A stretch of 64,000 nucleotides of DNA from Bacillus crepusculi (GTDB taxonomy: Bacteria; Bacillota; Bacilli; Bacillales; Bacillaceae), in NCBI RefSeq assembly GCF_014764715.1, contig NZ_JACXXE010000005.1:62001-126000 (forward strand), in the 5' to 3' direction. Of this stretch, positions 26,066 to 35,862 are shown piece by piece. Position 1 is the stretch's first letter. Every line of letters begins with the position of its first letter. Below the pieces are notes generated by a model. That model was not told the origin of the DNA and searched no databases. It was given only the letters and a program-made list of their open reading frames with translations. The translations under genes were made by a program, and so were the position numbers.

Positions 26066-28816
26066 ATGAGTTGGATAGATAAATTTTTCAATGTATTTTT
26101 AGGAGAAGAGAAGAAAGAAGAAAAAGCTGAAAGACCCGTTGAAGGTCCGGCTGCACGAAAGCAGACAGCTTTTGAACAGCATAAAGAATATAAAAAAATG
26201 GAAGACACGAAAGTCTATTATGAATATCCGAAAGGCAACTTCCGCTTTCCTCTCGTGCCAGATGAACCCGCTCGTAACGGAATGAAGCAGCAGGAGAGAA
26301 GGCGCCCGAGGTCCAGCCAGCCAAATGCAAAGCAGACCTATCAGCCTAAACAAACTGTGCAACCTGATATCAATAAAAAGCCATTCAAACCAGAGCAAAT
26401 CCCTTCACCGATCTATGGCTATCATCAGGATATGCGTCCAAAACGAAAAGAAGGCAAAGAGGAAGCATCCTCTGTTCAAATGAAGGGCACAGAAGAAACA
26501 GCACAGCGCGTCACGCTGTTATCAGAAGAGGCAGAGCGTGAACGGAATGTCAGGCAGCAAATGAACATACCGTCTATACGGAAAGAAACTCGCCTGGAGG
26601 AAGCTGCTTTAGCTCCTGCAGAAGAGAAAGCGGATATGCAAGAAGCCGCAGCGTCTCATGCATTGCAAGATGAACTCGCTTATCAGGATCATGTTCAATC
26701 GACGATGGAGCGCTTAAATGACGAGCCTTTCATCCAAACAGAGGAACAAGAGCCAGCCTTTTTGCAGCCTGAAGAACATATTGAAGCTGACTTACATCAT
26801 CAGCAAGCCGAAGTATATCACGAACCGCCGGTAGATTCTGAGCCTGTACAGGATGTTTCCAGTGAAAACGAAGAAATACAAGACGAGCCGGTAGAGCAGT
26901 TTGTCGATCATACTCAGGAAATAGAACCATTGACATTCGAAACAGCGGAAGACACGCATTCCGCTATTGAAATGGAAGTAGACATGCCGGCAGAAGAAGT
27001 AGAGGTACTAGACGACATCTCAGCAGAACCGGTCGAGGAAATAGAAGTTGATTCCACCGAAGATCATCAAGAAGAAGTGCCACCACCGCATGCATTGGAA
27101 GAAACTGAGCCAGTTGCAGAGCATGATCTGCAAGAAGATCAATTGTTAGAAGAAGCGGAATTAGTAGAAGATCAAGTGTTGCCAATAGAACAAGTAGCAG
27201 ATGAACAGAATGCTACTGAACCAGCAGAACCTGTCATAGAGCAGCAAGAAAAGCAAGAACAAGTGCATGAAGTGATGGAAGAAAAACCGAAACAGGCATC
27301 TCCTCAGCCGAAGCGCTCAAGCGGACAAACCTCAACGGTTCCATTTAACGTGATGATGTTAAAAAGTGATCAGCGCATGCAAGGACAAAAGAAAGCAGCA
27401 GCTGCACAAGGATATGTTTTTCCAAGCTTAGCCCTTCTAGACGTACCTCCAGCTCAAAAAGAAGAGGACGGGACATGGGTGAAAGAGCGGGCAGAGCTGC
27501 TCAATGCCACACTGAAAAATTTCAATGTAAGAGCAAGTGTCGTCCATGTCACGCAGGGCCCTTCTGTCACAAGATTTGAGGTGCATCCAGAACCAGGTGT
27601 GAAAGTGAACAAAATCACGAACCTGTCAGATGATATTAAACTTAGTTTGTCTGCAAAGGATATTCGAATCGAAGCGCCGATCCCAGGCAAGAACACGATC
27701 GGAATCGAAGTGCCGAACCTGCACAGTAAAATGGTTTTCTTACGAGAAATGATCAGAAGCAGTGCATTTAGAGACAATCCATCTCCTTTAACGGCAGCGC
27801 TCGGATTAGATATCTCAGGTCAGCCCGTCGTGGTTGATCTACAAAAAATGCCGCACGGCTTAATTGCCGGAGCAACAGGTTCAGGAAAAAGTGTCTGCAT
27901 TAATACCATTTTAGTAAGCTTAATGTTTAAAGCATCACCAGATGAAGTGAAAATGCTCTTAATCGACCCTAAAATGGTTGAATTAGCGCCGTATAATCAC
28001 ATTCCGCATCTCGTGAGTCCTGTCATTACCGATGCAAAGACAGCAACAGCTGCTCTGAAATGGGTAGTCGATGAAATGGAAAGACGCTATGAACTGTTTG
28101 CTCACTCTGGTGTGAGAGAAATTAAACGATTCAATGAACTGGTGAAAGAAAAACAAATGGGCGAAAAACTCCCGTATCTCGTTGTTGTGATTGATGAGCT
28201 GGCTGATTTAATGATGGTCGCACCAAATGAAGTCGAAGAAAGCATTTGCCGGATTGCCCAAAAAGCAAGAGCGTGCGGTATTCACTTACTGATTGCGACT
28301 CAAAGACCATCCGTTGATGTCATCACAGGTCTCATAAAAGCCAATATCCCAACAAGAATTGCTTTCTCTGTCTCAAGCCAGGTAGATTCTAGAACCATTA
28401 TTGACATGGCAGGTGCAGAAAAGCTTCTCGGAAAAGGAGACATGCTCTTCTTAGAAAATGGCTCCGGTAAGCCAACAAGGCTACAAGGGAACTTCGTATC
28501 AGACCGCGAGATTGATCAAGTGGTGGCACATGTGAGGAAACAACAAAAGCCTGTGTTTCTTTTCGAACAGGAGGAATTGATGCTCCAAGGCTCTGCAATT
28601 ACAGACGAAGACGAATTGTTTATAGATGCTTGCCGATTTGCCATTGAGCAGAATAGTGCTAGTACATCGAGTCTGCAACGCAGATTTAGAATTGGCTACA
28701 ATCGTGCAGCTAGATTGATTGACATGATGGAACGCGAGGGCATGATCTCTGGTGCGAAAGGCAGTAAGCCAAGAGAAGTCCTCATGACACTTAGTGATTT
28801 AGAACAATTGACCTAA
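26066..28816 (+). CDS. sftA: DNA translocase SftA (FtsK/SpoIIIE family)
   Basis: A 916-residue soluble FtsK-family motor (ytpST in older B. subtilis naming). It clears chromosomal DNA from the division septum. The N-terminus lacks membrane helices; residues ~60-420 are a long acidic Glu/Gln/Pro-rich linker. The motor begins near 470, with Walker A GATGSGKSVC at 602-611 and Walker B VVVIDELADLMMV near 711. The winged-helix gamma domain occupies the last ~65 residues (SLQRRFRIGYNRAARLIDMM), cut at 20. Length is slightly below the ~950 of B. subtilis, explained by the variable linker. Confidence 0.93.
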   Translation: MSWIDKFFNVFLGEEKKEEKAERPVEGPAARKQTAFEQHKEYKKMEDTKVYYEYPKGNFRFPLVPDEPARNGMKQQERRRPRSSQPNAKQTYQPKQTVQPDINKKPFKPEQIPSPIYGYHQDMRPKRKEGKEEASSVQMKGTEETAQRVTLLSEEAERERNVRQQMNIPSIRKETRLEEAALAPAEEKADMQEAAASHALQDELAYQDHVQSTMERLNDEPFIQTEEQEPAFLQPEEHIEADLHHQQAEVYHEPPVDSEPVQDVSSENEEIQDEPVEQFVDHTQEIEPLTFETAEDTHSAIEMEVDMPAEEVEVLDDISAEPVEEIEVDSTEDHQEEVPPPHALEETEPVAEHDLQEDQLLEEAELVEDQVLPIEQVADEQNATEPAEPVIEQQEKQEQVHEVMEEKPKQASPQPKRSSGQTSTVPFNVMMLKSDQRMQGQKKAAAAQGYVFPSLALLDVPPAQKEEDGTWVKERAELLNATLKNFNVRASVVHVTQGPSVTRFEVHPEPGVKVNKITNLSDDIKLSLSAKDIRIEAPIPGKNTIGIEVPNLHSKMVFLREMIRSSAFRDNPSPLTAALGLDISGQPVVVDLQKMPHGLIAGATGSGKSVCINTILVSLMFKASPDEVKMLLIDPKMVELAPYNHIPHLVSPVITDAKTATAALKWVVDEMERRYELFAHSGVREIKRFNELVKEKQMGEKLPYLVVVIDELADLMMVAPNEVEESICRIAQKARACGIHLLIATQRPSVDVITGLIKANIPTRIAFSVSSQVDSRTIIDMAGAEKLLGKGDMLFLENGSGKPTRLQGNFVSDREIDQVVAHVRKQQKPVFLFEQEELMLQGSAITDEDELFIDACRFAIEQNSASTSSLQRRFRIGYNRAARLIDMMEREGMISGAKGSKPREVLMTLSDLEQLT

Positions 28817-29120
28817 GCAAAAACCACTTCATTTTTTTCATAAACATGGTATGATAGCACATAGGTGCAATTTTGGAATTGGACACTTTTTGCATGCCTG
28901 TCTGAACGCTTTTTATGTAAAATGAGCGGAAACAGGTGTTAGAAATGGGAAAGTTGTCGGATACTAATCATAGTTATTATTGATTAGAATAGGAAGATCG
29001 GAAAAAAATCTTTATTTGGAGCTGCGATCTGTGATCCGCTAAAGACGAAAATCACAAGTTGCAAATTGAAATGAGCGTCATATACTGTAAGTCAGATAGA
29101 CGTTTGTTGGAGGTACAATT
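28817..29120. other. intergenic region between sftA and murC
   Basis: About 300 bases without a gene. No terminator follows sftA. The only clear element is a promoter 35 bases before murC; a second TATGAT-type -10 near 28851 has no convincing -35. Confidence 0.55.
29059..29086 (+). promoter_or_regulatory. sigma-A promoter of murC
   Basis: TTGCAA (29059-29064), 16-base spacer, TATACT (29081-29086), ~35 bases upstream of the murC start. Confidence 0.55.
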
Positions 29121-30419
29121 ATGACTGTTTATCATTTTGTTGGAATAAAAGGGACAGGTATGAGTCCACTGGCCCAAATTCTTCATGATACTGGGTATAC
29201 TGTCCAAGGATCGGATATCGAAAAACATATCTTTACACAAAAAGCATTAGAAGAAAGAAACATTAAAATCCTTCCATTTGACCCAGATAATATTCAACCG
29301 GGGATGACGGTCATTGCAGGAAATGCATTTCCTGATACACACCCTGAAATTGAACGTGCCCTTTCTCAAGGGATTCCTGTGATTCGGTACCATAAATTCC
29401 TTGGAGAATACATGGATTCATTCACAAACGTTGCCATTACTGGTGCTCATGGTAAAACATCGACAACAGGACTGCTTGCTCATGTGATGCAATCCGCAAA
29501 GCCAACCTCGTACTTAATCGGTGATGGATCTGGAATGGGGAAAGAAAACAGTGAGTATTTTGTTTTTGAAGCATGCGAATACCGCAGACACTTCCTCAGC
29601 TATCATCCAGACTATGCGATCATGACCAATATTGATTTTGATCATCCTGATTATTTCTCGGACATTGATGACGTGTTTGATGCGTTTCAAAACATGGCGC
29701 TTCAAGTGAAAAAAGCCATTATCGCTTGCGGAGACGATGAGCATTTGCTGAAGATTCAAGCGAAAGTACCTGTTGTGTACTACGGATTCAATGAAGAAAA
29801 TGATTTCCAAGCACGTAATGTTGTAAAAAATACGGAAGGTACCACATTTGATGTATTTGTACGTAATACGTTTTATGATACCTTCTACATTCCTGCCTAC
29901 GGAAATCATAATGTCCTTAACTCGTTAGCTGTGATTGCGTTATGTCACTACGAAGCCATTGATGTAGAACTCATCAAAGGCGCGTTAACGACATTTGGTG
30001 GTGTGAAACGACGCTTTAATGAAAAAGTAGTCGGTGCCCAGGTCTTAATTGATGATTATGCGCATCATCCAACTGAAATTGAGGTAACCATTGAAGCAGC
30101 TCGTCAAAAATATCCAGACCGTGATATTGTTGCTGTCTTCCAGCCGCATACTTTCACACGTACACAGCAATTCTTAACTGAATTCGCTGACAGTCTAAAG
30201 AAAGCCGACTATGTATATCTTTGTGATATTTTCGGTTCAGCTCGTGAAAACATTGGGAAACTGAGCATCGAGGATTTACGAGAGAAAATCCCGCAGGCCC
30301 AATTGATTGAGGAAGACGATACATCTGTGCTGAAAGCGCATGAGGATGCGATTTTGATCTTTATGGGAGCAGGAGACATTCAAAAATATCTGCGTGCTTA
30401 TGAGAAAGTCGCTGTATAA
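29121..30419 (+). CDS. murC: UDP-N-acetylmuramate-L-alanine ligase MurC
   Basis: A 432-residue Mur ligase that adds L-alanine to UDP-MurNAc in the cytoplasm, the first step of the peptide stem. Domain 1 shows the glycine-rich [17 protein letters not shown]; the ATP loop is [15 protein letters not shown] (around 107-121); the metal/substrate region is [12 protein letters not shown]; and the C-terminal domain has [18 protein letters not shown]. Length matches B. subtilis MurC. Shine-Dalgarno TGGAGGT. It is transcribed alone, ahead of ytxGHJ, as in B. subtilis. Confidence 0.95.
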   Translation: MTVYHFVGIKGTGMSPLAQILHDTGYTVQGSDIEKHIFTQKALEERNIKILPFDPDNIQPGMTVIAGNAFPDTHPEIERALSQGIPVIRYHKFLGEYMDSFTNVAITGAHGKTSTTGLLAHVMQSAKPTSYLIGDGSGMGKENSEYFVFEACEYRRHFLSYHPDYAIMTNIDFDHPDYFSDIDDVFDAFQNMALQVKKAIIACGDDEHLLKIQAKVPVVYYGFNEENDFQARNVVKNTEGTTFDVFVRNTFYDTFYIPAYGNHNVLNSLAVIALCHYEAIDVELIKGALTTFGGVKRRFNEKVVGAQVLIDDYAHHPTEIEVTIEAARQKYPDRDIVAVFQPHTFTRTQQFLTEFADSLKKADYVYLCDIFGSARENIGKLSIEDLREKIPQAQLIEEDDTSVLKAHEDAILIFMGAGDIQKYLRAYEKVAV

Positions 30420-30429
30420 ATACTTAAAC

Positions 30430-30463
30430 GAAAAGTGCCGTTTCAATCGGCGCTTTTTTATTT
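30430..30463 (+). terminator. terminator of murC
   Basis: AAAAGTGCCG pairs with CGGCGCTTTT (one G-U), 7-base loop, T-run. Confidence 0.8.
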
Positions 30464-30527
30464 TGAATAAAATGTGACAAAGGAGCTAAATGTGTCAAGA
30501 TCTGCCGCTTTTTTTCGTTCGCTGTGG

Positions 30528-30556
30528 ACAGGAATCAGCGAATAAGTGTAGAATTA
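30528..30556 (+). promoter_or_regulatory. candidate sigma-H promoter of ytxGHJ
   Basis: ACAGGAATC (30528-30536), 11-base spacer, GTAGAATTA (30548-30556) fits the sigma-H consensus RnAGGAwWW-N11-12-RnnGAAtww at nearly every position. Confidence 0.7.
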
Positions 30557-30582
30557 TTATTCAATCGGTCATTCTAGGCGAT

Positions 30583-30608
30583 GTTTGAATGATACAACGA
30601 GAGGGTAA
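30583..30608 (+). promoter_or_regulatory. candidate sigma-B promoter of ytxGHJ
   Basis: GTTTGA (30583-30588), 14-base spacer, GGGTAA (30603-30608) matches the sigma-B consensus. It lies just downstream of the sigma-H site, the arrangement reported for this operon (csb40) in B. subtilis. Confidence 0.75.
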
Positions 30609-30643
30609 TGAATGAAATATGCCCGCAACAAAGGAGGTATCAG

Positions 30644-31063
30644 ATGATTATTATTCTATATCTAAGCGTTGCACTGATCGCAATTGCTTTCCTCATTCTT
30701 GTCATCTACATGTCGAAAACATTAAAATCCTTACAGCTGACATTAAAGAATGTTGCATCAACTTTAGAAGGTCTTGAAGGACAGATGCAAGGCATCACCA
30801 CAGAGACAGCACAATTGCTACATAAGACAAATCAGCTTGCAGAAGATCTTCAAGACAAATCGGCAAAACTAGGCACAGTTGTGGATGCGGTGCAGGGAAT
30901 TGGCGGCTCGATCAACCAATTTAATACAAGCATAAAGCAGGCAGCTGGTGCGGTTTCTTCATCCGTTGAAAGGAATCAAGAAAAGGTCACGGATGTGGTA
31001 AGCTGGAGTAACGCAGCACTTGAAATTTATAAAAAATGGAAACAACGTAAACACCAAAAATAA
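30644..31063 (+). CDS. ytxG: DUF948 general stress protein YtxG
   Basis: A 139-residue protein with one N-terminal membrane helix (residues 2-22) and a long amphipathic, coiled-coil-like remainder ([15 protein letters not shown] ... [15 protein letters not shown]), typical of DUF948. The ATG at 30644 follows AAAGGAGGT; the in-frame ATG 36 bases earlier sits inside the sigma-B region. It is first in the ytxG-ytxH-ytxJ stress operon. The molecular role is unknown; a membrane-tethered structural function is a guess. Confidence 0.88.
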   Translation: MIIILYLSVALIAIAFLILVIYMSKTLKSLQLTLKNVASTLEGLEGQMQGITTETAQLLHKTNQLAEDLQDKSAKLGTVVDAVQGIGGSINQFNTSIKQAAGAVSSSVERNQEKVTDVVSWSNAALEIYKKWKQRKHQK

Positions 31064-31089
31064 ACCATATTCGCATAGGAGGAATAATC

Positions 31090-31560
31090 ATGAGCAAAGA
31101 CGGAATCAATAGCAAAGACTTTTTGATCGGTACACTTATTGGTGGCATTGTTGGTGCAACAACAGCATTATTCTTAGCACCGAAGTCAGGGAAAGAGCTT
31201 CGCGATGATTTGAACACCCAAGCGAATGCTTTAAAAGATAAAACAGATCGACTCACAACAGATGCAAAGGAAAAAGGCACTGAATATGTGACAATTGCGA
31301 AAGATAAAACGTCTGAATTGTCTCAGCTGGTGGCAGAGCAGTCAAACCAGATTTTAGACAAAGTGAAAGACATAAAAGAGCGTGCAGCTGGAAAAGCTAA
31401 TCAAGTAAAAAGTGAAGCAGAAGACGCTGCAGCTGATCTTGCGAGCGAAGCGTCAGATGTAGCAGACGAAGCAAAGGTTAGAGCACAAGAAGCAAAATCA
31501 GAAATTGAAGACGGCATTAAAGATGTCAAAGAAAAAGTAGAACAATCGACTAAAGGCTAA
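31090..31560 (+). CDS. ytxH: YtxH-domain general stress protein
   Basis: A 156-residue protein with the YtxH signature at the N-terminus: DFLIGTLIGGIVGATTALFL, then APKSGKELRDDL. A hydrophobic stretch is followed by a long alanine/lysine/glutamate-rich amphipathic helix region with LEA-like composition (KSEAEDAAADLASEASDVAD). Such proteins accumulate under salt, heat and energy stress. It is 26 bases after ytxG and 30 before ytxJ, each with its own ribosome site (AGGAGGA here). Confidence 0.9.
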   Translation: MSKDGINSKDFLIGTLIGGIVGATTALFLAPKSGKELRDDLNTQANALKDKTDRLTTDAKEKGTEYVTIAKDKTSELSQLVAEQSNQILDKVKDIKERAAGKANQVKSEAEDAAADLASEASDVADEAKVRAQEAKSEIEDGIKDVKEKVEQSTKG

Positions 31561-31590
31561 CTCGCTGCTGAAGTGAGGAAGGAGCACATC

Positions 31591-31914
31591 ATGGCAAAAC
31601 AACTCATTGAAACAGAAGAACAATTTGATCAACTAACGAATCAAGACGGAACCTTTGTCTTTTTTAAGCACAGCTTGACATGCCCAATCAGCCAAGCTGC
31701 TTTTCAAGAGTTTGAAGCATTTGCGTCTGCACATGAAGACGTGCCTACTTATTTCTTGCAAATTCAAAACACAAGAGAGCTTTCATCCTATGTGACTGAA
31801 CAGTCGGGTGTAAAGCACGAAAGTCCACAGGCACTTATTTTTAGCGGTGGAAAAGTAAAATGGCATGCATCTCACTCGAGCATTACAAAAGAAGCGCTTG
31901 AACATAATATGTAG
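31591..31914 (+). CDS. ytxJ: YtxJ, monothiol bacilliredoxin-like protein
   Basis: A 107-residue thioredoxin-fold protein of the DUF2847/YtxJ family. The active-site segment is FFKHSLTCPISQAAFQEF, with a single cysteine (CPIS), so a monothiol mechanism on bacillithiolated proteins is expected; the family is annotated as bacillithiol-system redox protein. The ATG at 31591 follows AAGGAG, and the in-frame ATG at 31573 has no site. It closes the ytxGHJ operon before a terminator. Confidence 0.88.
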   Translation: MAKQLIETEEQFDQLTNQDGTFVFFKHSLTCPISQAAFQEFEAFASAHEDVPTYFLQIQNTRELSSYVTEQSGVKHESPQALIFSGGKVKWHASHSSITKEALEHNM

Positions 31915-31918
31915 AAGA

Positions 31919-31946
31919 AACGTCAGCAGCTGCTGACGTTTTTTTG
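31919..31946 (+). terminator. terminator of ytxGHJ
   Basis: AACGTCAGCA and TGCTGACGTT form a 10-bp perfect stem around GC, followed by T7. Confidence 0.9.
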
Positions 31947-31956
31947 ATAAAAAAGG

Positions 31957-31984
31957 TTTACTTGAACCAAAAGTATGCTATAAT
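31957..31984 (+). promoter_or_regulatory. sigma-A promoter of aroA
   Basis: TTTACT (31957-31962), 16-base spacer, consensus TATAAT (31979-31984). Confidence 0.6.
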
Positions 31985-32131
31985 CTTACACATAATACTT
32001 TATCGCTTAAAAGCGTTTGGGTAATAAAGAATTTTTTCGTGACAATTCCGAAATCTTTGTTTATAATAAACCCTATCCTGAGTGAATGAAAAAATAAAAA
32101 GCGAGAGCAGGCAGAGGAAAGGATGACAAAA

Positions 32132-33208
32132 ATGAGCAACAATGAACTAGAACAATTGAGACAGCAGGCAGATGAATTAAATCTTCAAATCTTAAAACTG
32201 ATCAATGAAAGAGGAAACATTGTAAAAGAAATTGGGAAAGCGAAAGAAGCGCAAGGTGTCAACCGTTATGATCCTGTCAGAGAGCGCACAATGCTAAACC
32301 AAATTCTTGAAGAAAATGATGGCCCTTTTGAAAATTCAACAATTCAGCATATTTTCAAAGAAATTTTCAAAGCTGGTCTAGAGCTTCAAGAAGATGATCA
32401 TAGCAAAGCACTTCTTGTTTCTCGTAAGAAAAAACCAGACAATACAATTGTGAATATCAATGGGGAAGCGATCGGTGATGGAAAACAACGCTTCATCGTT
32501 GGACCGTGTGCCGTTGAGAGCTACGAGCAAGTGGCAGAAGTTGCAGCAGCAGCGAAGCAACAGGGAATAAAACTTCTTCGCGGGGGCGCATTTAAACCAC
32601 GCACAAGCCCATACGACTTCCAAGGCCTTGGTATAGACGGTCTAAAGATTTTAAAGCGTGTAGCTGATGAATACGATCTTGCTGTCATTAGTGAAATCGT
32701 CAATCCTGCTCATATCGAAGAAGCGATCGAGCATATTGATGTGATTCAAATTGGTGCTCGTAACATGCAAAACTTCGAGCTTTTAAAAGAAGCCGGATCT
32801 GTGAAGAAACCAGTTCTTTTAAAACGAGGTCTAGCAGCAACCATTTCAGAATTCATCAATGCAGCTGAATACATCATCGCACAAGGAAATGACCAAATCA
32901 TCCTTTGTGAGCGCGGTATCCGCACATACGAAACAGCAACAAGAAATACACTTGATATCTCTGCTGTGCCGATCTTGAAACAAGAGACACATTTACCAGT
33001 CTTCGTTGATGTGACGCACTCAACTGGACGTAGAGATCTTCTTCTTCCAACAGCGAAAGCAGCTCTTGCGATTGGAGCGGACGGTGTTATGGCTGAAGTG
33101 CATCCTGACCCATCTGTTGCCCTATCTGATTCAGCGCAGCAAATGGACATTCCTCAATTCGAAAAATGGTTAGATGCGTTAAGACCACTTGTCAACATTC
33201 ATGCGTAA
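32132..33208 (+). CDS. aroA: AroA, chorismate mutase-DAHP synthase
   Basis: A 358-residue bifunctional enzyme, exactly the B. subtilis length. Residues 1-90 are the AroQ-type chorismate mutase ([19 protein letters not shown]), which also acts as the feedback sensor; the rest is a KDO8P-like DAHP synthase ([58 protein letters not shown]). It catalyses the first step of aromatic amino acid synthesis. The ATG at 32132 is chosen over 32123 because the site GAGGAAAGG abuts the latter. ccpA follows ~450 bases downstream. Confidence 0.95.
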   Translation: MSNNELEQLRQQADELNLQILKLINERGNIVKEIGKAKEAQGVNRYDPVRERTMLNQILEENDGPFENSTIQHIFKEIFKAGLELQEDDHSKALLVSRKKKPDNTIVNINGEAIGDGKQRFIVGPCAVESYEQVAEVAAAAKQQGIKLLRGGAFKPRTSPYDFQGLGIDGLKILKRVADEYDLAVISEIVNPAHIEEAIEHIDVIQIGARNMQNFELLKEAGSVKKPVLLKRGLAATISEFINAAEYIIAQGNDQIILCERGIRTYETATRNTLDISAVPILKQETHLPVFVDVTHSTGRRDLLLPTAKAALAIGADGVMAEVHPDPSVALSDSAQQMDIPQFEKWLDALRPLVNIHA

Positions 33209-33217
33209 TCATAGATA

Positions 33218-33253
33218 ATAAAGCCGCCGGATAACAGCCCGGCGGCTTTTTCA
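33218..33253 (+). terminator. terminator of aroA
   Basis: AAAGCCGCCGG pairs with CCGGCGGCTTTTT, 8-base loop. Confidence 0.9.
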
Positions 33254-33655
33254 TGGAAAAAAATGAAAATTAGGGATGAAAGGAAGAAAGCACATGACAA
33301 GCGTCAAAAGCGTTTGTTCACAATGTTTTCATTTTTAAAATTCGACAGAATCTGCTAAGATCATTGTCATAGCTGACGTTTACGACGACTTTTGATGAAA
33401 TATGATTCAATTTACAGGTAACAAGCTCATTAAAGTTTGTTTAATTTAGTTATAAAAAGAAAGGGAACGTTTTCATATGACAAAAAAACGTGTATAATTT
33501 CTTAAAAGAATGTCATTTTGATGTAGATTGAAAAATTATGTGTCTCTTTTCATCGTTTTAATGACAAATAGGATATTATTTTTCTCGTATCTGATATGTC
33601 TCTACCTATTTGGTGAATGCTATAGATATGAAGTGTATTTGAAGGAGTGATTTAT
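33254..33655. other. intergenic region upstream of ccpA
   Basis: About 400 bases, AT-rich, with no gene. A cre-like sequence lies at 33462-33475. Several AT-rich -10-like hexamers occur (for example TAAGAT near 33356), but none has a clear -35, so the ccpA promoter is not assigned. Confidence 0.55.
33462..33475 (-). promoter_or_regulatory. cre-like site upstream of ccpA
   Basis: On the minus strand TGAAAACGTTCCCT matches the cre consensus TGWAANCGNTNNCA at 13 of 14 positions (last base differs). It is ~180 bases before ccpA, suggesting possible autoregulation. Confidence 0.45.
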
Positions 33656-34657
33656 GTGAATAATGTTACAATATATGATGTAGCAAGAGAAGCAAATGTA
33701 AGTATGGCAACGGTATCACGCGTTGTGAATGGAAATCCGAACGTAAAACCAACAACAAGAAAAAAGGTGCTTGAAGCGATTGACCGTCTTGGCTACCGTC
33801 CAAACGCAGTGGCACGTGGTCTTGCAAGTAAAAAAACAACGACGGTCGGGGTCATCATCCCTGATATTTCAAGTATCTTTTATTCTGAGCTTGCACGCGG
33901 TATTGAAGATATCGCCACGATGTACAAGTACAACATCATTTTAAGCAACTCAGATCAAAATACAGATAAAGAGCTTCATCTGTTAAATACGATGTTAGGC
34001 AAACAGGTGGATGGGATCGTCTTTATGGGCGGGAACATTACTGATGTGCTAGTCGAAGAATTTAAGCGCTCTCCTGTACCGATTGTTCTTGCAGCTTCTG
34101 TTGAAGAGCAAGCTCAAACACCATCTGTCAACATTAACTATGAGCAGGCCATTTATGATTCAGTCCAGCTATTAGTTGAAAAAGGACATAAACGAATTGC
34201 CTTCGTATCTGGCCCGATGTCAGAACCAATTAACTCTGTGAGAAAGCTTGCTGGTTATAAGCGTGCGCTTGAAGAAGCAGGTATCGTGTTTGACGAAGCG
34301 CTTGTTGCTGAAGGAGACTACTCATATGACTCTGGTATTGAAGCGCTGGCTAATCTGCTTGAGCAGTCTGACAAGCCGACAGCAGTCATTGCGGCTACAG
34401 ATGAAATGGCACTAGGAGTCATTCACGGAGCGCAGGACAGAGGTGTATCAATTCCTGAGGATTTAGAAGTAATTGGCTTTGATAACACAAGACTTTCTCT
34501 CATGGTGCGCCCTCAGCTGACAACGGTTGTTCAGCCGACATATGATATTGGTGCTGTCGCAATGAGACTGCTGACAAAGCTGATGAACAAAGAACAAGTG
34601 GATGATCAAATCGTAGAGCTTCCGCACAGAATTGAAGAAAGACAATCAACAAAATAA
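33656..34657 (+). CDS. ccpA: catabolite control protein A
   Basis: A 333-residue LacI/GalR-family regulator, one shorter than B. subtilis CcpA. The HTH is [20 protein letters not shown], followed by the hinge [20 protein letters not shown] and the periplasmic-binding-like core ([20 protein letters not shown]). With HPr-Ser46-P it binds cre sites and controls carbon metabolism; targets acsA and acuABC lie immediately downstream. The start is GTG at 33656, eight bases after GAAGGAG. A bidirectional terminator separates it from acuC. Confidence 0.96.
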   Translation: MNNVTIYDVAREANVSMATVSRVVNGNPNVKPTTRKKVLEAIDRLGYRPNAVARGLASKKTTTVGVIIPDISSIFYSELARGIEDIATMYKYNIILSNSDQNTDKELHLLNTMLGKQVDGIVFMGGNITDVLVEEFKRSPVPIVLAASVEEQAQTPSVNINYEQAIYDSVQLLVEKGHKRIAFVSGPMSEPINSVRKLAGYKRALEEAGIVFDEALVAEGDYSYDSGIEALANLLEQSDKPTAVIAATDEMALGVIHGAQDRGVSIPEDLEVIGFDNTRLSLMVRPQLTTVVQPTYDIGAVAMRLLTKLMNKEQVDDQIVELPHRIEERQSTK

Positions 34658-34662
34658 AAACG

Positions 34663-34704
34663 AAAAAAGCAGGCTCACCTTTTCAGTGAATGCCTGCTTT
34701 TTTA
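34663..34704. terminator. bidirectional terminator between ccpA and acuC
   Basis: AAAAAAGCAGGC pairs with GCCTGCTTTTTT around a 17-base loop; it serves both convergent genes. Confidence 0.85.
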
Positions 34705-35862
34705 TGCCTTTTTCTTTTCTCTTCTAACAGGCATGAGTGCTTTTTCTACTGTTTGTGCATTTTTTTCTGTGATTTCTGCTTTTCTTGGGATCGGTGGATA
34801 TAAATCGTCAGGATCGAACCATGTGGTTGGAAGGGTGACAGGCGATTGCTTACTCCATGCCTGAATCCAGTCCTGAGGAAGCTCATCTGGCGGTGTGATG
34901 CCTTTCATCTCAAGCCAAATGCGGCTCCACGCTCTTGGGACCACGCGCCAAATATCATAACCACCTCCGCCAACAGCAATCCATTTACCATCACAATATT
35001 GATGTGCAAGCTTATGAGCAAGTCTAGGAATTTCTTCATATATTTTCATGGTGGCAGATAAATGGGTTAAAGGATCGTAATAGTGAGCATCTGCCCCATT
35101 TTGCGTCAAAATCACATCTGGTTTAAAAAAAGCAGCAATCTCAGTCACGGCTGTTCTGTATGCCTCGAGGAACGAATCGTCTTCAGTAAATGCATCAAGC
35201 GGAATGTTAAATGCATAGCCATAGCCTTTATCATGGCCTCTTTCCTGTACTTGTCCAGTTCCAGGGAATAAGTAGCGTCCCGTTTCATGGATGGAGACTG
35301 TACATACCTCTGGATCGTCATAGAAGCTGAACTGTACACCATCTCCGTGATGAGCATCTGTATCAATATATAAAATTCTTGCGCCATATGTCTTTTGAAT
35401 ATATTGGATCGCCACAGAGCTGTCATTATAAATACAAAAGCCGGATGCACGTCCTTTAAATCCGTGGTGAAGTCCGCCGCCAAGGTTGAGTGCATGCTGC
35501 GAATGACCCAGCATCACTTCATCAACCGCTGTTAATGTCCCGCCAACAAGAAGAGAAGCTGCCTCATGCATGCCTGCAAACATCGGTGTATCCTCGGTGC
35601 CAAGACCGTAGCGTTCACCCTCTGCTGTAGACAGTTTTCCTTCACTTGCCCGCTGCACAGCTTGAATATAGTCTGCTGTATGAACGAGCTTTAATTCCTC
35701 CAGCGTAGCCATCCGCGGTGCGACAATGTCATCATCAGTTAACGCCTTCATTTTGTGAAGAAGATCGTATGTTAAGTAGACGCGAAGCTGATTGAAGGGA
35801 TGGTCCTGGTGAAACTGGTACGTTTGAAAAGATGGTGAAAAAACAAAGGTCGCTTCCTTCAT
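34702..35862 (-). CDS. acuC: AcuC, class I HDAC-like lysine deacetylase
   Basis: A 386-residue zinc deacetylase of the histone deacetylase fold. Catalytic elements: NLGGGLHHGFKGRASGFCIYN cut at 20, with the His-His pair; the metal ligands in YIDTDAHHGDGVQFSFYDD; and the glycine-rich WIAVGGGGYDIWRVVPRAW near the C-terminus. In B. subtilis it deacetylates and so reactivates acetyl-CoA synthetase. Its ATG overlaps the end of acuB by four bases. Third gene of the acuABC operon. Confidence 0.93.
   Translation of the reverse strand: MKEATFVFSPSFQTYQFHQDHPFNQLRVYLTYDLLHKMKALTDDDIVAPRMATLEELKLVHTADYIQAVQRASEGKLSTAEGERYGLGTEDTPMFAGMHEAASLLVGGTLTAVDEVMLGHSQHALNLGGGLHHGFKGRASGFCIYNDSSVAIQYIQKTYGARILYIDTDAHHGDGVQFSFYDDPEVCTVSIHETGRYLFPGTGQVQERGHDKGYGYAFNIPLDAFTEDDSFLEAYRTAVTEIAAFFKPDVILTQNGADAHYYDPLTHLSATMKIYEEIPRLAHKLAHQYCDGKWIAVGGGGYDIWRVVPRAWSRIWLEMKGITPPDELPQDWIQAWSKQSPVTLPTTWFDPDDLYPPIPRKAEITEKNAQTVEKALMPVRREKKKA

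Noticed and set aside
28817-29120. Small RNA or small gene between sftA and murC
   Set aside because: No hairpin with a U-tract, no ribosome site with a sensible frame; only a murC promoter is supportable.
33304-33325. Possible second cre site near AAAAGCGTTTGTTCA before ccpA
   Set aside because: Lacks the TG at the 5' end and the terminal CA, so the match to the cre consensus is too poor.
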